Shown: in pieces, positions 55,745 through 64,000 of the stretch | Layout of the letters: each line of letters starts with the position of its first letter | Position numbering within the stretch: position 1 is the first letter of the stretch | NCBI GenBank assembly: GCA_029309925.1 | Contig: JARKND010000001.1 | Span: 1,922,001-1,986,000 of the forward strand | Reading direction: 5' to 3' | Source of the DNA: Fulvivirgaceae bacterium JP3-4 | GTDB taxonomy: Bacteria > Bacteroidota > Bacteroidia > Cytophagales > Cyclobacteriaceae | Length of the DNA stretch: 64,000 nt | Position numbers and translations under genes: made by a program | The notes under the pieces: generated by a model | Seen by the model: only the letters and a program-made list of their open reading frames with translations | What the model was told of the DNA's origin: nothing | Database searches by the model: none

Positions 55745-58700
55745 CTACTTAACTTGTATTTTTTTCATCCATCGTCTTCGCTGATCGGCCACTTTGATCA
55801 GGTACATGCCAGGTGTCACTGACGATTTCAATCCCACACGTACTTCGCTGCCATTGGTTGCAAGTGTTTCGCGTTGCACCGAAACGCCTGTCATGGAAAT
55901 GATATCGACATCAACTTCTCCGGCAGTTCCGTCTGAAAGTGAAATTGAAAGCTCGTTGCCACCGACAGCAGGATTCGGATACACAGTCATCGTACTTTCT
56001 TCCTCCGGATCAAATACCCCCTCTGTTGCAAAAGCTGCTGCGGCCGTTGACGCATCTTCAAACGGAATAACGCGATTTCCCCCGATTGGTCGTTCCATCA
56101 CACCGGAAGGAAGCTGCCATCCTACTTCAACGTGGTCAGCACCGTTTGCTTCCTTGTGTAAAACTTCGATATAGTATCGCTGACCCTTCACAAGGTTGAC
56201 CAGCGCTGACTTCTGTGTCGCGTACTTGCCCCACTGGTTGACAGCTGTGGCGCTGGTAGCATATGCGATTCTCGTTTTGCCAGCAGGGTCATCGTTGCTA
56301 CTCAACCACAGTTCACTGTTGTCGTCACCGGAGATCCAGAACGTATACGCACCCGACTCAGGGACACACACATATCCGCGGATGCGGCTTCCGTAGTCAT
56401 TGCCATAGTAGTTTGGTGTTGAGAAACTTGTCAATTCCACTTTCCGGTTCGGAGGAGCGTTCAGCGGGATACTTGAGATCGATGTTCCGCTGATGCCTGT
56501 CCAGATCTCACGCACGAGTTTTCCAGTTCCTGCGCATGCACCTTCACTGACCGAGAAATGCAGGCCTGCATAGCCTGTCGCTCCACGGCCGTCTTCCGCA
56601 GAGATCCGCAGCTCGTACGATCCCGCTTCTACGTCCTCCCATGTGTATTCGTATGGAGCGCTCGTCATTTCGGCAAGTACAACTACAATGCCACCATACA
56701 CTGCGGTAAACGTTACTTTCCTCACCCCATCCGGATCAGTCACCTCTGCAGCGATCTTTACTGTAGCAGGAGCGGTGAAGTTTTCGTTAGGCTGCGGACT
56801 AAGCATCGTGATCGAAGGTGCATAATTTGGTGGCGGTGCGGTAGAGATCAGGCGATCACCAGGTATCGGACGCTGCAGCGTTCCATCAGGCAGTGTCCAT
56901 CCAACCGAGATGAAATCATTTCCGGTTCCTTCCTTGTGGCGCGCTTCGATATAGTATTTCCGCCCCGCTTCGAGATAGATCTGCGCAGACTTTTGTGAAC
57001 TATATTTATCGTAGTTGCGGAAAGGTGTTGCTCCGTAAACCCAGGCGATCAGTTTCTTACTACCCTCGTTCTCATCTGTACTTAAATAGAGTTCGCTGTA
57101 GTCGTCACTCGAGATCCAGAAGGTATAATTTCCAGTTTGAGGAACGCACACCATTCCGCGCATGCGGCTTGCGTAATTGTTGGAATAGTATTGCGTTGTT
57201 TCAAAACTTGTGAAGTAGCGCGATCCTCCATTAGGGTTGGTCGAGAAGTCAAAGGTTCGCACATCCGTGCCGGTCGCGTTCACCCAAAACTCCTGGTACA
57301 ATCCTCCGTTGCCGTTGCACGATGGTGCAGTCACTTTAATAGCCGAAGAAGATGTGCGGATGTTACCGTCATCGTCTGTTGCTCTTGCTTCAATGGTGTA
57401 GTCGCCAACGGGTACATTCTCCCATTTGTACTGATACGGTTCAGTGTTATCGGACCCGAGATATGTTCCCGAGGCATAAAAAGAAACGTTGACAATCTGG
57501 CCGTCATCGTCATAACCGTACGCGGTCATGTCAACCGTGGCCGGTGCGATAAAGGTTTCCCCTTCATAAGGGTCATTCAGAGAGATAACGGGAGGGATGT
57601 CGCGCTCAATGGGGATGAGTCTGCTTCCCGGGATTGGGCGCTCAAGTGTTCCGTTAGGAAGCTTCCATCCAACCGAAAGGTGATCGGCACCAGTAGCCTC
57701 TTTGTGCAGTGCTTCGATGTAATATTTCTGGCCCTTCACCAGCGGGATCTCTGCGGATTGCTGCGTTGGATATTTATTCCACTCATTAAATCGCGTCCAT
57801 TTGCTGGAGGCGATCAGTCTTTTGTTTTCACGCGTCTCATCGGTGCTCAGCCAGAGTTCGCTGTTGTCATCGCTTGAAATATAAAACGTGTAATTTCCGG
57901 TCTCCGGCACACACAAGTATCCGCGGATACGCGAGCCGTAATTATCTCCTTCGTTTTGTGGTGTCGAGAAGCTGGTAAGCGAAGTTATGGATGAGGGATT
58001 TTTTGTATTGTAAGGGATTGTTGAAACACTTGTTCCGGTGATGTTCACCCATTTCTCGCGTTCGATCGAACCGGCACCCGTACACGCAGTACCCGGAGGG
58101 TTGTTTGGATTATGGTACCATAGCGTCATCTGACCACTGCTGACGCGAGTGAAGTAGATGTTGCCATTGTCCGCGACAATGTTGCCCGAACCGCTGAGTG
58201 AAAAACCATATCGTTCTGCCACCGACTGTGTTACACCGCTTGCAAGATCTGCCTGCCACAACTCTGAAGATCCACCGTAATATTCCTGAACGTCATCGAG
58301 AAAAAATGCGCGGCCCCCGGTGGCAGTCAGACTGATGTTTGCATCGCTTGTGCTGTGATAGTATGAGAATTGATGAACCAGCGATACATTAGTGCCATCT
58401 GTTTTTTCAATGGGTGTTGTGTTGCCCTGCGACTCGGCATAGTAAAGAACGTAGTCTCCGCCATCGATCAGTCTTCGAGGTGAGCCATCAATAGTGGTTA
58501 GGTCGATGTGACGTGTTCCTGCCGCGGTTCCATCGCTCACAGAAATGTAATGGTATTGCGGATCACCGATGTTGTGAAAGAAGTACAGTTTACCCTTCCA
58601 GGCTAGCAGGTTTGACAGGTAATTGTACGAATGGCCACCGGTGAACTGAACGACTTTGGTTGTTCCGGCCTGTGTTCCGTTTGTTTTCCACAAGTCGGCA

Positions 58701-59446
58701 ACACGCTCACCCCAGTCTCCCTGTTCGTAATCGGCCGTATAGTACATCACATCATTCACCGCAGTGAGGCTATGAAATCCGGAAAAAAGATAGACGTCTG
58801 CGTCATCGAGGTTTACTGCCATTACAGTACCGGCTGGCGTGCCGTTGCTTTTCCACAGGTCCTGGCCAGTACCGGAGTTAGCGAAGAAGTACAAGAGGTT
58901 GTTGAAAACGATTGCCGTTGTATAAAATCCATTAGCAGTGCCGGGGTTTATGTCTTTTACAATGCCGGCATTATACGCAGCATCCATCTTCCATAGTTCG
59001 ACACCTGTGGAGGCAGAATTCACGCGCATGTAAAGTTCGGAGTTGTAGGCAAGGAGGGGGGTGATCTGCGTCTGGGTGGTAACTTTAATAGTGTTGGCCG
59101 TGGTTCCATCGGTGCGCCACAGGCTTTGACCTGACGCGCTTTCTGTTACGAAGAAGAAATTTGGCCCGACCGTGATGTCATGGATCCGAAGAATGTTTTC
59201 TCCGGTATTCGCGACAAGTACCGGGGCCGTTGTAACGGACGCGGTATACAACGAGGAGCCTGATGAATAATACAAGCGGCCGTTGATGTTAACAAAATTT
59301 TTGCTTCCGCTGGCGATCGGATGCAGTAAGGTCGGCTGGCCGTATACACTTCCACACACCATGAGTAGAAGTATGTACAGAGAATAGCGCATTTTCCGTG
59401 CACGGGTCAAGTGCATCAATTTTTGAGAGAGTAGTCTTTCTTTCAT
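55745..59446 (-). CDS. Secreted protein with ELK-type repeats, three PA14 domains and T9SS sorting domain
   Basis: 1233 residues. Signal sequence (from Met19 if the later start is used). Residues ~40-440 have about ten repeats of the DGTxAGT kind (e.g. LWKSNGTPAGTVMAV), a beta-propeller-like region. Then PA14 domains at about 455-612, 712-868 and 975-1130, each with RIRGY/RMRGM-CVP and FxISSDDxSELWLS, with Ig-like domains between the first two and the last two. The end (~1150-1233, MTVYPNPAVGGNELSISLSD) is a type A T9SS sorting domain. A large surface glycan-binding or adhesin-like protein; no enzyme domain is seen. Confidence 0.85.
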   Translation of the reverse strand: MKERLLSQKLMHLTRARKMRYSLYILLLMVCGSVYGQPTLLHPIASGSKNFVNINGRLYYSSGSSLYTASVTTAPVLVANTGENILRIHDITVGPNFFFVTESASGQSLWRTDGTTANTIKVTTQTQITPLLAYNSELYMRVNSASTGVELWKMDAAYNAGIVKDINPGTANGFYTTAIVFNNLLYFFANSGTGQDLWKSNGTPAGTVMAVNLDDADVYLFSGFHSLTAVNDVMYYTADYEQGDWGERVADLWKTNGTQAGTTKVVQFTGGHSYNYLSNLLAWKGKLYFFHNIGDPQYHYISVSDGTAAGTRHIDLTTIDGSPRRLIDGGDYVLYYAESQGNTTPIEKTDGTNVSLVHQFSYYHSTSDANISLTATGGRAFFLDDVQEYYGGSSELWQADLASGVTQSVAERYGFSLSGSGNIVADNGNIYFTRVSSGQMTLWYHNPNNPPGTACTGAGSIEREKWVNITGTSVSTIPYNTKNPSSITSLTSFSTPQNEGDNYGSRIRGYLCVPETGNYTFYISSDDNSELWLSTDETRENKRLIASSKWTRFNEWNKYPTQQSAEIPLVKGQKYYIEALHKEATGADHLSVGWKLPNGTLERPIPGSRLIPIERDIPPVISLNDPYEGETFIAPATVDMTAYGYDDDGQIVNVSFYASGTYLGSDNTEPYQYKWENVPVGDYTIEARATDDDGNIRTSSSAIKVTAPSCNGNGGLYQEFWVNATGTDVRTFDFSTNPNGGSRYFTSFETTQYYSNNYASRMRGMVCVPQTGNYTFWISSDDYSELYLSTDENEGSKKLIAWVYGATPFRNYDKYSSQKSAQIYLEAGRKYYIEARHKEGTGNDFISVGWTLPDGTLQRPIPGDRLISTAPPPNYAPSITMLSPQPNENFTAPATVKIAAEVTDPDGVRKVTFTAVYGGIVVVLAEMTSAPYEYTWEDVEAGSYELRISAEDGRGATGYAGLHFSVSEGACAGTGKLVREIWTGISGTSISSIPLNAPPNRKVELTSFSTPNYYGNDYGSRIRGYVCVPESGAYTFWISGDDNSELWLSSNDDPAGKTRIAYATSATAVNQWGKYATQKSALVNLVKGQRYYIEVLHKEANGADHVEVGWQLPSGVMERPIGGNRVIPFEDASTAAAAFATEGVFDPEEESTMTVYPNPAVGGNELSISLSDGTAGEVDVDIISMTGVSVQRETLATNGSEVRVGLKSSVTPGMYLIKVADQRRRWMKKIQVK

Positions 59447-59941
59447 AGATAATATTTAAAGTGAAAAGATTATTCGCAGAATAGAATGAAATGCAGGAAG
59501 CGCATGGCTCCAGCCGATGATGAGAAGCAGAGGGTGCTTGTTGAGGTTTCATCAGTGAATTCCCGGAGAAATTTGTTGGAAAAAAGAAATGCCGAGGATG
59601 GTTCAGGGAAGTAGCGTTGCGCTGCGTGACAGTCAAATTTGAAACGTGTCAACAATCGTCAGCGAGCTTGGGGTGCAGCAAGCGGCTATAGCATCAGCGA
59701 TACCTGAGTTGCCGTAAAGGATATCCCGGGCGGATCGTGGTAGAGAAAAAGTTGGATGATAAAGATGGGGCAAGAAAAGCACTTCACTCGCCCGCGGGTG
59801 CGGTGTGCTCTCAGGTTTATATACCGATGAATTTCAAATAACCGTATCTCGCTTTAATTCGCAGATACATGAACTGCCTCAGTGCATTTTCGTGGTTCTC
59901 TGTATCTCTTTGGTTCCTGCATTTCGAATTTCAGTACGTAG
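59447..59941. other. Intergenic region, no gene supported
   Basis: About 495 bases between the PA14-protein start and the small gene that ends at 59942. Open frames here have no motif support. No repeat or hairpin of note was found. Confidence 0.55.
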
Positions 59942-60361
59942 TTACTGCTGCGCGAGCCAGGAATCATCGTCTGGATTGTACTGCTCCACACGCATTTTCT
60001 TGTTGATGCGGTAGGTGTGCAACCTGTTGTACCGGTCCATCATCTTGTCACGCAGGATGATCTCGTAAAAGCTGATAACATAAAATTCCGATTCGGGGGA
60101 GGGCCATTCATCGGTCATGGTGAATGCAAATGCACCTTTTTGTTTGAGGGCGAGAGCGTCTTCGCGGATCTCCCGAAGGCTCCAGATGAGTGTGTGACAT
60201 TTGTGTTCCGCTTTTGTGAATTCCTTGTCGACCCAGGCGAGTGCCCTGGCTAACGAATCGGCTTTATTGATCTGACGAAAGATTACCGGCTGCTGACCGA
60301 AGAGTGGCAGGGTGGCCAGCACAAAAAGAAAAGAAGCGCAAATATGCCGAATGGTGCTCAT
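59942..60361 (-). CDS. Exported protein, hypothetical
   Basis: 139 residues. A signal peptide (SFLFVLATLPLFGQQ) is followed by a helical segment (INKADSLARALAWVDKEFTKAEHKCHTLIWSLREIRED) and a strand-rich end (FYVISFYEIILRDKMMDRYNRL). One Cys. No family recognised; periplasmic. Single gene. Confidence 0.6.
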   Translation of the reverse strand: MSTIRHICASFLFVLATLPLFGQQPVIFRQINKADSLARALAWVDKEFTKAEHKCHTLIWSLREIREDALALKQKGAFAFTMTDEWPSPESEFYVISFYEIILRDKMMDRYNRLHTYRINKKMRVEQYNPDDDSWLAQQ

Positions 60362-60424
60362 CTGTATAACACATCCGAACAGGCTGAGAAGTTAGCATAA
60401 AATTTCCAGTTAACAAAAGGATGG

Positions 60425-61207
60425 TCAGGCTATGCCACGCTTGTCCAGAAATAACTTCGTAAGGTGGCTCGTGTAGACGTTTAACTCCTTGATAACTTCT
60501 TTCATTCGCTCAGTATAAGCCTTGATATTTCCGGTGTCATTTCCTCGTGTTCAGTGAAGGCAGATGTCCTTCCAGGAAGTGATCGGCCATCGTATGAGAG
60601 AGGGAAAAGATGATCTGCTCGAGGAGCTGATGTATTCGTCACATGTGCCTGTCTGTAATTTTCCGGATTTTGCTCCCTAATTTCCGTGAGCTGCTGGTGA
60701 AGTGAAGGAGTTGTTTTCTGAGCAAGACGTTGGCGCGCCTTACTTCGAGATGTTCTATCACGCGCTGAGTAAATATCCGGAGGCCGCGCCTCGCCTCAGG
60801 TGTAAGCTGACCAGGTTTGGTGTCACGAGCGGTGACCCAGCGTAAAAACAGATATACGGATCGCCAGTAACGTATGGGTTGCTATCGAAGCGCTGGTCGC
60901 GGGTGGAGTCGGTTACTTCGAACAACTGGTGCGGTGTCTGGATGGTGTCGTTGCAGAAAGAGTGATGTCCTGTAGAGCCTCCCGACAGACCAAACGTGGC
61001 CTTGATCCATTGTCTCTTGTTGTCGATGAGCGTGATCTGTGCGATCGGTGTATTGCAGATCGATGAGGCAAGCTCAACAATGTCGTTGAGTTCCTTTTCG
61101 GGAACCGTGTCAAGGATGTCGTAGGAGTGAAGTTCCCGGACGCGGTCTTCTTCATCCAAAAATTGCTGTGGTGCCACAGTGGAGGGTTTGTAATGTAAGG
61201 TCGGCAA
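60425..61207 (-). pseudogene. Decayed GAF-domain sensor gene
   Basis: The first 130 residues from 61207 (DRVRELHSYDILDTVPEKEL, then LASSICNTPIAQITLIDNKRQW and STRDQRFDSNPYVTGDP) are a GAF domain of the sensor-kinase type. After GSPLVTP the frame breaks: the expected LGTLCVID stretch is missing, and downstream fragments continue in other frames, such as QLTPEARRGLRIFTQRVIEH and, further on, NIKAYTERMKEVIKELNVY ending at TGA 60425-60427. I infer a deletion plus frameshifts. The intact reading frame alone spans 60758-61207. Confidence 0.6.
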
Positions 61208-61412
61208 ATAGAAGATACGATTGATGGCATACGCCCGGATATTTTGGAAGGGTACCGGTCAAATACGTAATGCTACGCGGCTAAGTCTCAGTACATTCCC
61301 CGATCGGTCTCTGTGGAGGCCACTATTTTTTCGAGCCTTTTGCAAAAACCCGTGTGGCTCTCGTAGGAAACGGCAAATCTTAATTCTATGTTTGAGGCGA
61401 TTACGGGAAAAA

Positions 61413-61799
61413 ATGAAAGACACGCACGTTTGGATCATCGATGATGATGTGATGCTGACGTTTTATGTGAAACGTTTATGCGAGCTGAACAAAGGCCATC
61501 TCATCAGCACGTTTCCGACTGCGAAACCTGCTATCGAGAAGTTGCTTTCATCGCTTGATGATCCTGCTTCGCTTCCCGATATTATTCTGCTCGACATATA
61601 CATGCCCGTCACCACGGGTTGGGATTTTCTGAAATTCTTCAGGGAAATCAAGGCATCGCTTCCAAAGAAAGTAGACCTGTACGTGATCAGCTCTTCTATT
61701 CATCCCAGCGATCGTCAACGCGCCCTGGCCGATGACAACGTGATCCGCTACCTGGAGAAGCCGCTGACGATGGAGATGATTAGTGAGTTGTACAGGTGA
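61413..61799 (+). CDS. Single-domain response regulator (CheY-like)
   Basis: 128 residues from ATG 61413 (the long upstream frame has no receiver features). Receiver domain: WIIDDDVMLTFYVKRL, phospho-acceptor Asp in IILLDIYMPVTTGW, Ser/Thr in VISSSIHPSD and Lys in YLEKPLTMEM. No output domain. It lies next to a decayed GAF-sensor gene on the other strand, a possible former partner. Confidence 0.85.
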   Translation: MKDTHVWIIDDDVMLTFYVKRLCELNKGHLISTFPTAKPAIEKLLSSLDDPASLPDIILLDIYMPVTTGWDFLKFFREIKASLPKKVDLYVISSSIHPSDRQRALADDNVIRYLEKPLTMEMISELYR

Positions 61800-61936
61800 G
61801 TTTGCAAAGGCCAAATTGCAAAAATCAAAAATCAAAAATCAAAAATCAAATAGTGAAGTCAAGGGTTGAAGATTGGCTTGCAACGGATATTGTTGTGAAA
61901 AAGGCAGTTCGTCAAGACTAAGTCTCATTGGAATTT

Positions 61937-61985
61937 GATTATTGATCATTGATTATTGATCATTGATTATTGATCATTGATCATA
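61937..61985. repeat. 14-bp tandem repeat (GATTATTGATCATT) x3
   Basis: Three perfect copies of GATTATTGATCATT at 61937, 61951 and 61965, followed by GATCAT. It is preceded by TTGGAATTTG, identical to the arm start of the large palindromic arrays at 10028 and 11396. Just upstream (near 61823-61850) is a run of four AAAAATC units. These fill the gap before the AHSA1 gene. Confidence 0.75.
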
Positions 61986-61991
61986 ATATTC

Positions 61992-62450
61992 TCATTGCAT
62001 TTTTTGCAACTCCGCTTCAAGCCTGTCCATGTTTTCTTCGTTTTTTTCGGGGACGTACTTTCGCAGCTTCTCACACTCTTCCGCTGACCGGAATTTCTGT
62101 TTGAATACGACTCTTGTTGAATCAGGAGCCAATGCTTCAAAGATCGCTTCTACCTGAAACAATGGCTTCGACTGCCGGTCCCACACGATGCGTTCGGGCT
62201 CGAGAATTAGAAGAAAGGTAACTTCATTCACGTAATTTCCTTTGTCAGGTCCGTGCATTACGAAGTGCCACTTGCCGCCTACACGCAGATCGAAGACATT
62301 AAAAGTGTTCGTGAATCCTTTTGGTCCCCACCAGTTTTTGAGATGTTCAGGATCGGTCCAGGCTTTGTAGACGAGTTTTTGAGGGAAGGGTAAGACGCGT
62401 GTCGTGACGATTTCTTGTTCGGGTGGGGTGATGATGATTTCCGGGTTCAT
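61992..62450 (-). CDS. SRPBCC / AHSA1-type protein
   Basis: 152 residues, cytoplasmic. The helix-grip fold of the AHSA1 family: KLVYKAWTDPEHLKNWWGPKGFTNTFNVFDLRVGGKWHFVMHGPDG-like pattern (WTDPEHLKNWWGPKG, VGGKWHFVMHGPD), then a strand-rich middle and a C-terminal helix. Such proteins bind hydrophobic ligands or activate partners. Single gene beside repeats. Confidence 0.87.
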   Translation of the reverse strand: MNPEIIITPPEQEIVTTRVLPFPQKLVYKAWTDPEHLKNWWGPKGFTNTFNVFDLRVGGKWHFVMHGPDKGNYVNEVTFLLILEPERIVWDRQSKPLFQVEAIFEALAPDSTRVVFKQKFRSAEECEKLRKYVPEKNEENMDRLEAELQKMQ

Positions 62451-62555
62451 TTTGTTAGTTCAGAGTTCGCAGTCCAAGTTTAAGGTTCAAGGTTCAAAGT
62501 TCAAAGTTCACAGTTTCGGGTTTGTGGATTTTGGGTGAGGGATGGGAAGGGTTTG

Positions 62556-62640
62556 CCACGCCCTCAGGCGGGGCCGGAGCGAAGCGGAGCCCTGGACAGC
62601 CCGGCCCCGTGCGCGATGGTCAGCGCGAGGTAGAAGGGGA
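62556..62640. other. GC-rich structured block
   Basis: A sharply GC-rich stretch in AT-richer surroundings, with perfect eight-base arms GGGGCCGG (62570-62577) and CCGGCCCC (62601-62608) and further partial hairpins (GCGCGATGGTCAGCGCG at 62612-62628). Bases before it (62460-62517) are short repeats of AAGGTTCA and AAAGTTCA. No coding content is supported; a structured RNA, REP-like element or regulatory leader are options. Confidence 0.45.
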
Positions 62641-62672
62641 CACCCCCAAAAGAAATGTTTGCCGATACAACG

Positions 62673-63374
62673 TCATCCCTGCACGCGGCCGATGGCGGTT
62701 TGACGATACAGCGGTCCGATAGGGATTTCATTTTTTCCAATGAAGACAGATGACGGGGTGTATGAGTCGATCCTGCGGAGGTTTACGATGAAACTGCGGT
62801 GCACGCGTACAAAATCTTTTTCGGGAAGCATGTCTTCGATGGCTGTGATGGTTTGCTTTGTGATGACATGCCGATCTCTCAGGACGAGCTTCACGTAGTC
62901 CTTGAGGCTTTCGATGTAGATGATTTCCGCGACAGGGATCTTCACGATCTTGCGATCGGCCCTGACGTATAGTGAACGATCTTCGGTTGCTTTTTCAACA
63001 GGCGCGTTGCTGACCTCCGCAGCCGCCTGAATGCGCTGGATCGCTTTCCAGAAACGGTCGAGTGAGAACGGTTTGAGCAGATAATCCACCGCGCCAAGTT
63101 CATAGCCATCTACGGCAAAGTCGCGGTGCGCAGTTGTGATGATGACTTTTGGGGGATTCTTCAGCGCGCGCAGAAAATCCATTCCCGTCATGCGCGGCAT
63201 ATTCATGTCGAGCAAAATGAGGTCTACGGTGTGTGTCTGAAGGAATTCGAATGCAGCAACAGCATGATGGCACTCGCCTTCTATGTGCAGGCCAGGAGTG
63301 CTCGCGATGTACGTCTTCAGAATTTCCAGTGACGGAGGTTCATCATCGACCAACAAGCATCGTATCGGCTTCAT
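62673..63374 (-). CDS. LytTR response regulator
   Basis: 233 residues. Receiver (LLVDDEPPSLEIL, phospho-acceptor Asp in LILLDMNMPRMTG, Lys in YLLKPFSLDRFW) followed by a LytTR domain (VAEIIYIESLKDYVKLVL, RVHRSFIVNLRRIDSY). It starts inside the end of the kinase gene, 32 bases of overlap, so they form one unit. A second LytTR system with the same architecture as that at 36203-37946. Confidence 0.92.
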   Translation of the reverse strand: MKPIRCLLVDDEPPSLEILKTYIASTPGLHIEGECHHAVAAFEFLQTHTVDLILLDMNMPRMTGMDFLRALKNPPKVIITTAHRDFAVDGYELGAVDYLLKPFSLDRFWKAIQRIQAAAEVSNAPVEKATEDRSLYVRADRKIVKIPVAEIIYIESLKDYVKLVLRDRHVITKQTITAIEDMLPEKDFVRVHRSFIVNLRRIDSYTPSSVFIGKNEIPIGPLYRQTAIGRVQG

Positions 63375-64000
63375 TCTTTTCTACCAGGATATGTTTATCG
63401 AGATCGATTGTCAAAACTACTATGAAGGAATCGTCATCTTCAGTAATACGAAGTTCGTGCGCTCCGGGATACAGCATCTGAAGTCTCTTTTTCACATTGC
63501 GCAGGCCTACACCTGACGAAATGGTTTCTATACCCGCAGGCTTCCCGTTAATTGCTTTGAACTTCAGGATGTTGCCATCGAGTGCGAGATCGACAGTGAT
63601 CCATGCGTCTTCGAGCATTTCGTTTGCTCCGTATTTAAAACTGTTTTCGACAAAAGGAAGAAAGATAAGCGGGGCAACGGTTTTGTCGCGGAAGTTTCCA
63701 TCGATGTTTACCTGGATGTCGATGCGATTGTTGTATCGCGAACGCGCCAGGTCGATATAGTTTTTCAGCATCTCCACTTCGCGTGAGAGAAGAATCTGAG
63801 GTCCTGAGCACTCGGAGAACATGTAGCGCATAAGATCTGACAGTTTGAGGATAGCTGCGGGGGTTTGCTCAGAGTTTTTGAGCGCCAGCGAATAAATGCT
63901 GTTTAGCGTGTTGAAGACGAAATGCGGGTGCAGCTGTCCGCGCAGGAGTTGCAGCTCAGCTTTCAATTTCTCTTTTTCAAGTGCGGTATTTTCTTCCCTT
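63343..64000 (-). CDS. LytS-type sensor histidine kinase, 5' end outside the window
   Basis: Only the C-terminal part is seen: helices with EKEKLKAELQLLRGQ, the phospho-acceptor His in LHPHFVFNTLNSIYSLAL, the HATPase domain (PLIFLPFVENSFKYG, GVGLRNVKKRLQMLY). The frame stays open to base 64000, so the start and any membrane domain lie beyond the window. Stop at 63343, overlapping the partner regulator by 32 bases. Confidence 0.9.
   Translation of the reverse strand, partial: REENTALEKEKLKAELQLLRGQLHPHFVFNTLNSIYSLALKNSEQTPAAILKLSDLMRYMFSECSGPQILLSREVEMLKNYIDLARSRYNNRIDIQVNIDGNFRDKTVAPLIFLPFVENSFKYGANEMLEDAWITVDLALDGNILKFKAINGKPAGIETISSGVGLRNVKKRLQMLYPGAHELRITEDDDSFIVVLTIDLDKHILVEKNEADTMLVGR

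Noticed and set aside
57137-57877. 246-residue open frame antisense to the PA14 gene
   Set aside because: Overlaps a well-supported 1233-residue gene and shows no protein features.

Overview
The window looks like chromosomal DNA of a free-living Bacteroidota, most likely order Cytophagales (the rank is inferred from gene content, not from a marker gene). The evidence is a SusC/SusD pair with an ECF sigma factor and FecR-type anti-sigma factor, a large secreted protein ending in a type IX secretion sorting domain, several LytS/LytTR-type two-component systems, 7TMR-DISM and multi-PAS histidine kinases, a GOB-like B3 metallo-beta-lactamase and TAnnTTTG-like promoter elements. I found no rRNA, tRNA, CRISPR array, transposase or phage module. 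About 55 genes are supported; the first gene may start before the window and the last is cut by the window end.

Layout. 1-1475: HEAT-like protein and a YedI/DUF808 membrane protein. 1605-7444 (minus strand): metal-oxyanion detoxification block, read in the order ChrB-AraC fusion regulator, ornithine-cyclodeaminase-family enzyme, ChrB-domain protein, chromate transporter ChrA, periplasmic phosphatase-fold protein, arsenate-reductase-type phosphatase, ArsO-like flavin monooxygenase. 7572-12193: GH32 fructan hydrolase, NmrA-like reductase, and a methyltransferase bracketed by two arrays of a palindromic ~100-114 bp repeat. 12327-25993: sensor kinases, malate:quinone oxidoreductase, a pair of small coiled-coil envelope proteins, a duplicated NlpE-like protein, a Gfo/Idh/MocA oxidoreductase, an M13 metallopeptidase and a small basic exported protein. 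26251-33601: MFS and LysE exporters with a rhodanese lipoprotein, membrane-bound LytTR regulator, esterase, penicillin-binding-protein-like serine hydrolase, ExbD. 33697-39173: SMI1/KNR4 protein, internally duplicated vanadium-haloperoxidase/PAP2 protein, LytS/LytTR pair, surface-repeat protein. 39246-46047: SusD, SusC with STN domain, FecR, ECF sigma factor. 46465-49753: divergent katG/oxyR with palindromic operator-like sites. 49795-59446: DUF2306 protein, FtsX-type permease, XRE regulator, S41 protein with an altered active site, B3 beta-lactamase, triple-PA14 secreted protein. 59942-64000: small genes, a decayed GAF-sensor gene, response regulators, AHSA1 protein and a LytS/LytTR pair running off the end.

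How genes work together: the chr/ars block should reduce and export toxic oxyanions under a regulator that carries the same ChrB domain as the structural gene. The STN-containing SusC, FecR and sigma factor form a self-sensing outer-membrane uptake circuit. OxyR and KatG form a peroxide-response unit with overlapping divergent promoters. Two LytS/LytTR pairs and several other kinases and receivers make the region rich in signalling.

Items most worth a second look: the ChrB-AraC fusion and its mixed operon, the palindromic repeat arrays, the coiled-coil pair at 15146-16021, the half-degenerate duplicated haloperoxidase, the katG/oxyR operator, and the GC-rich structured block near 62570.
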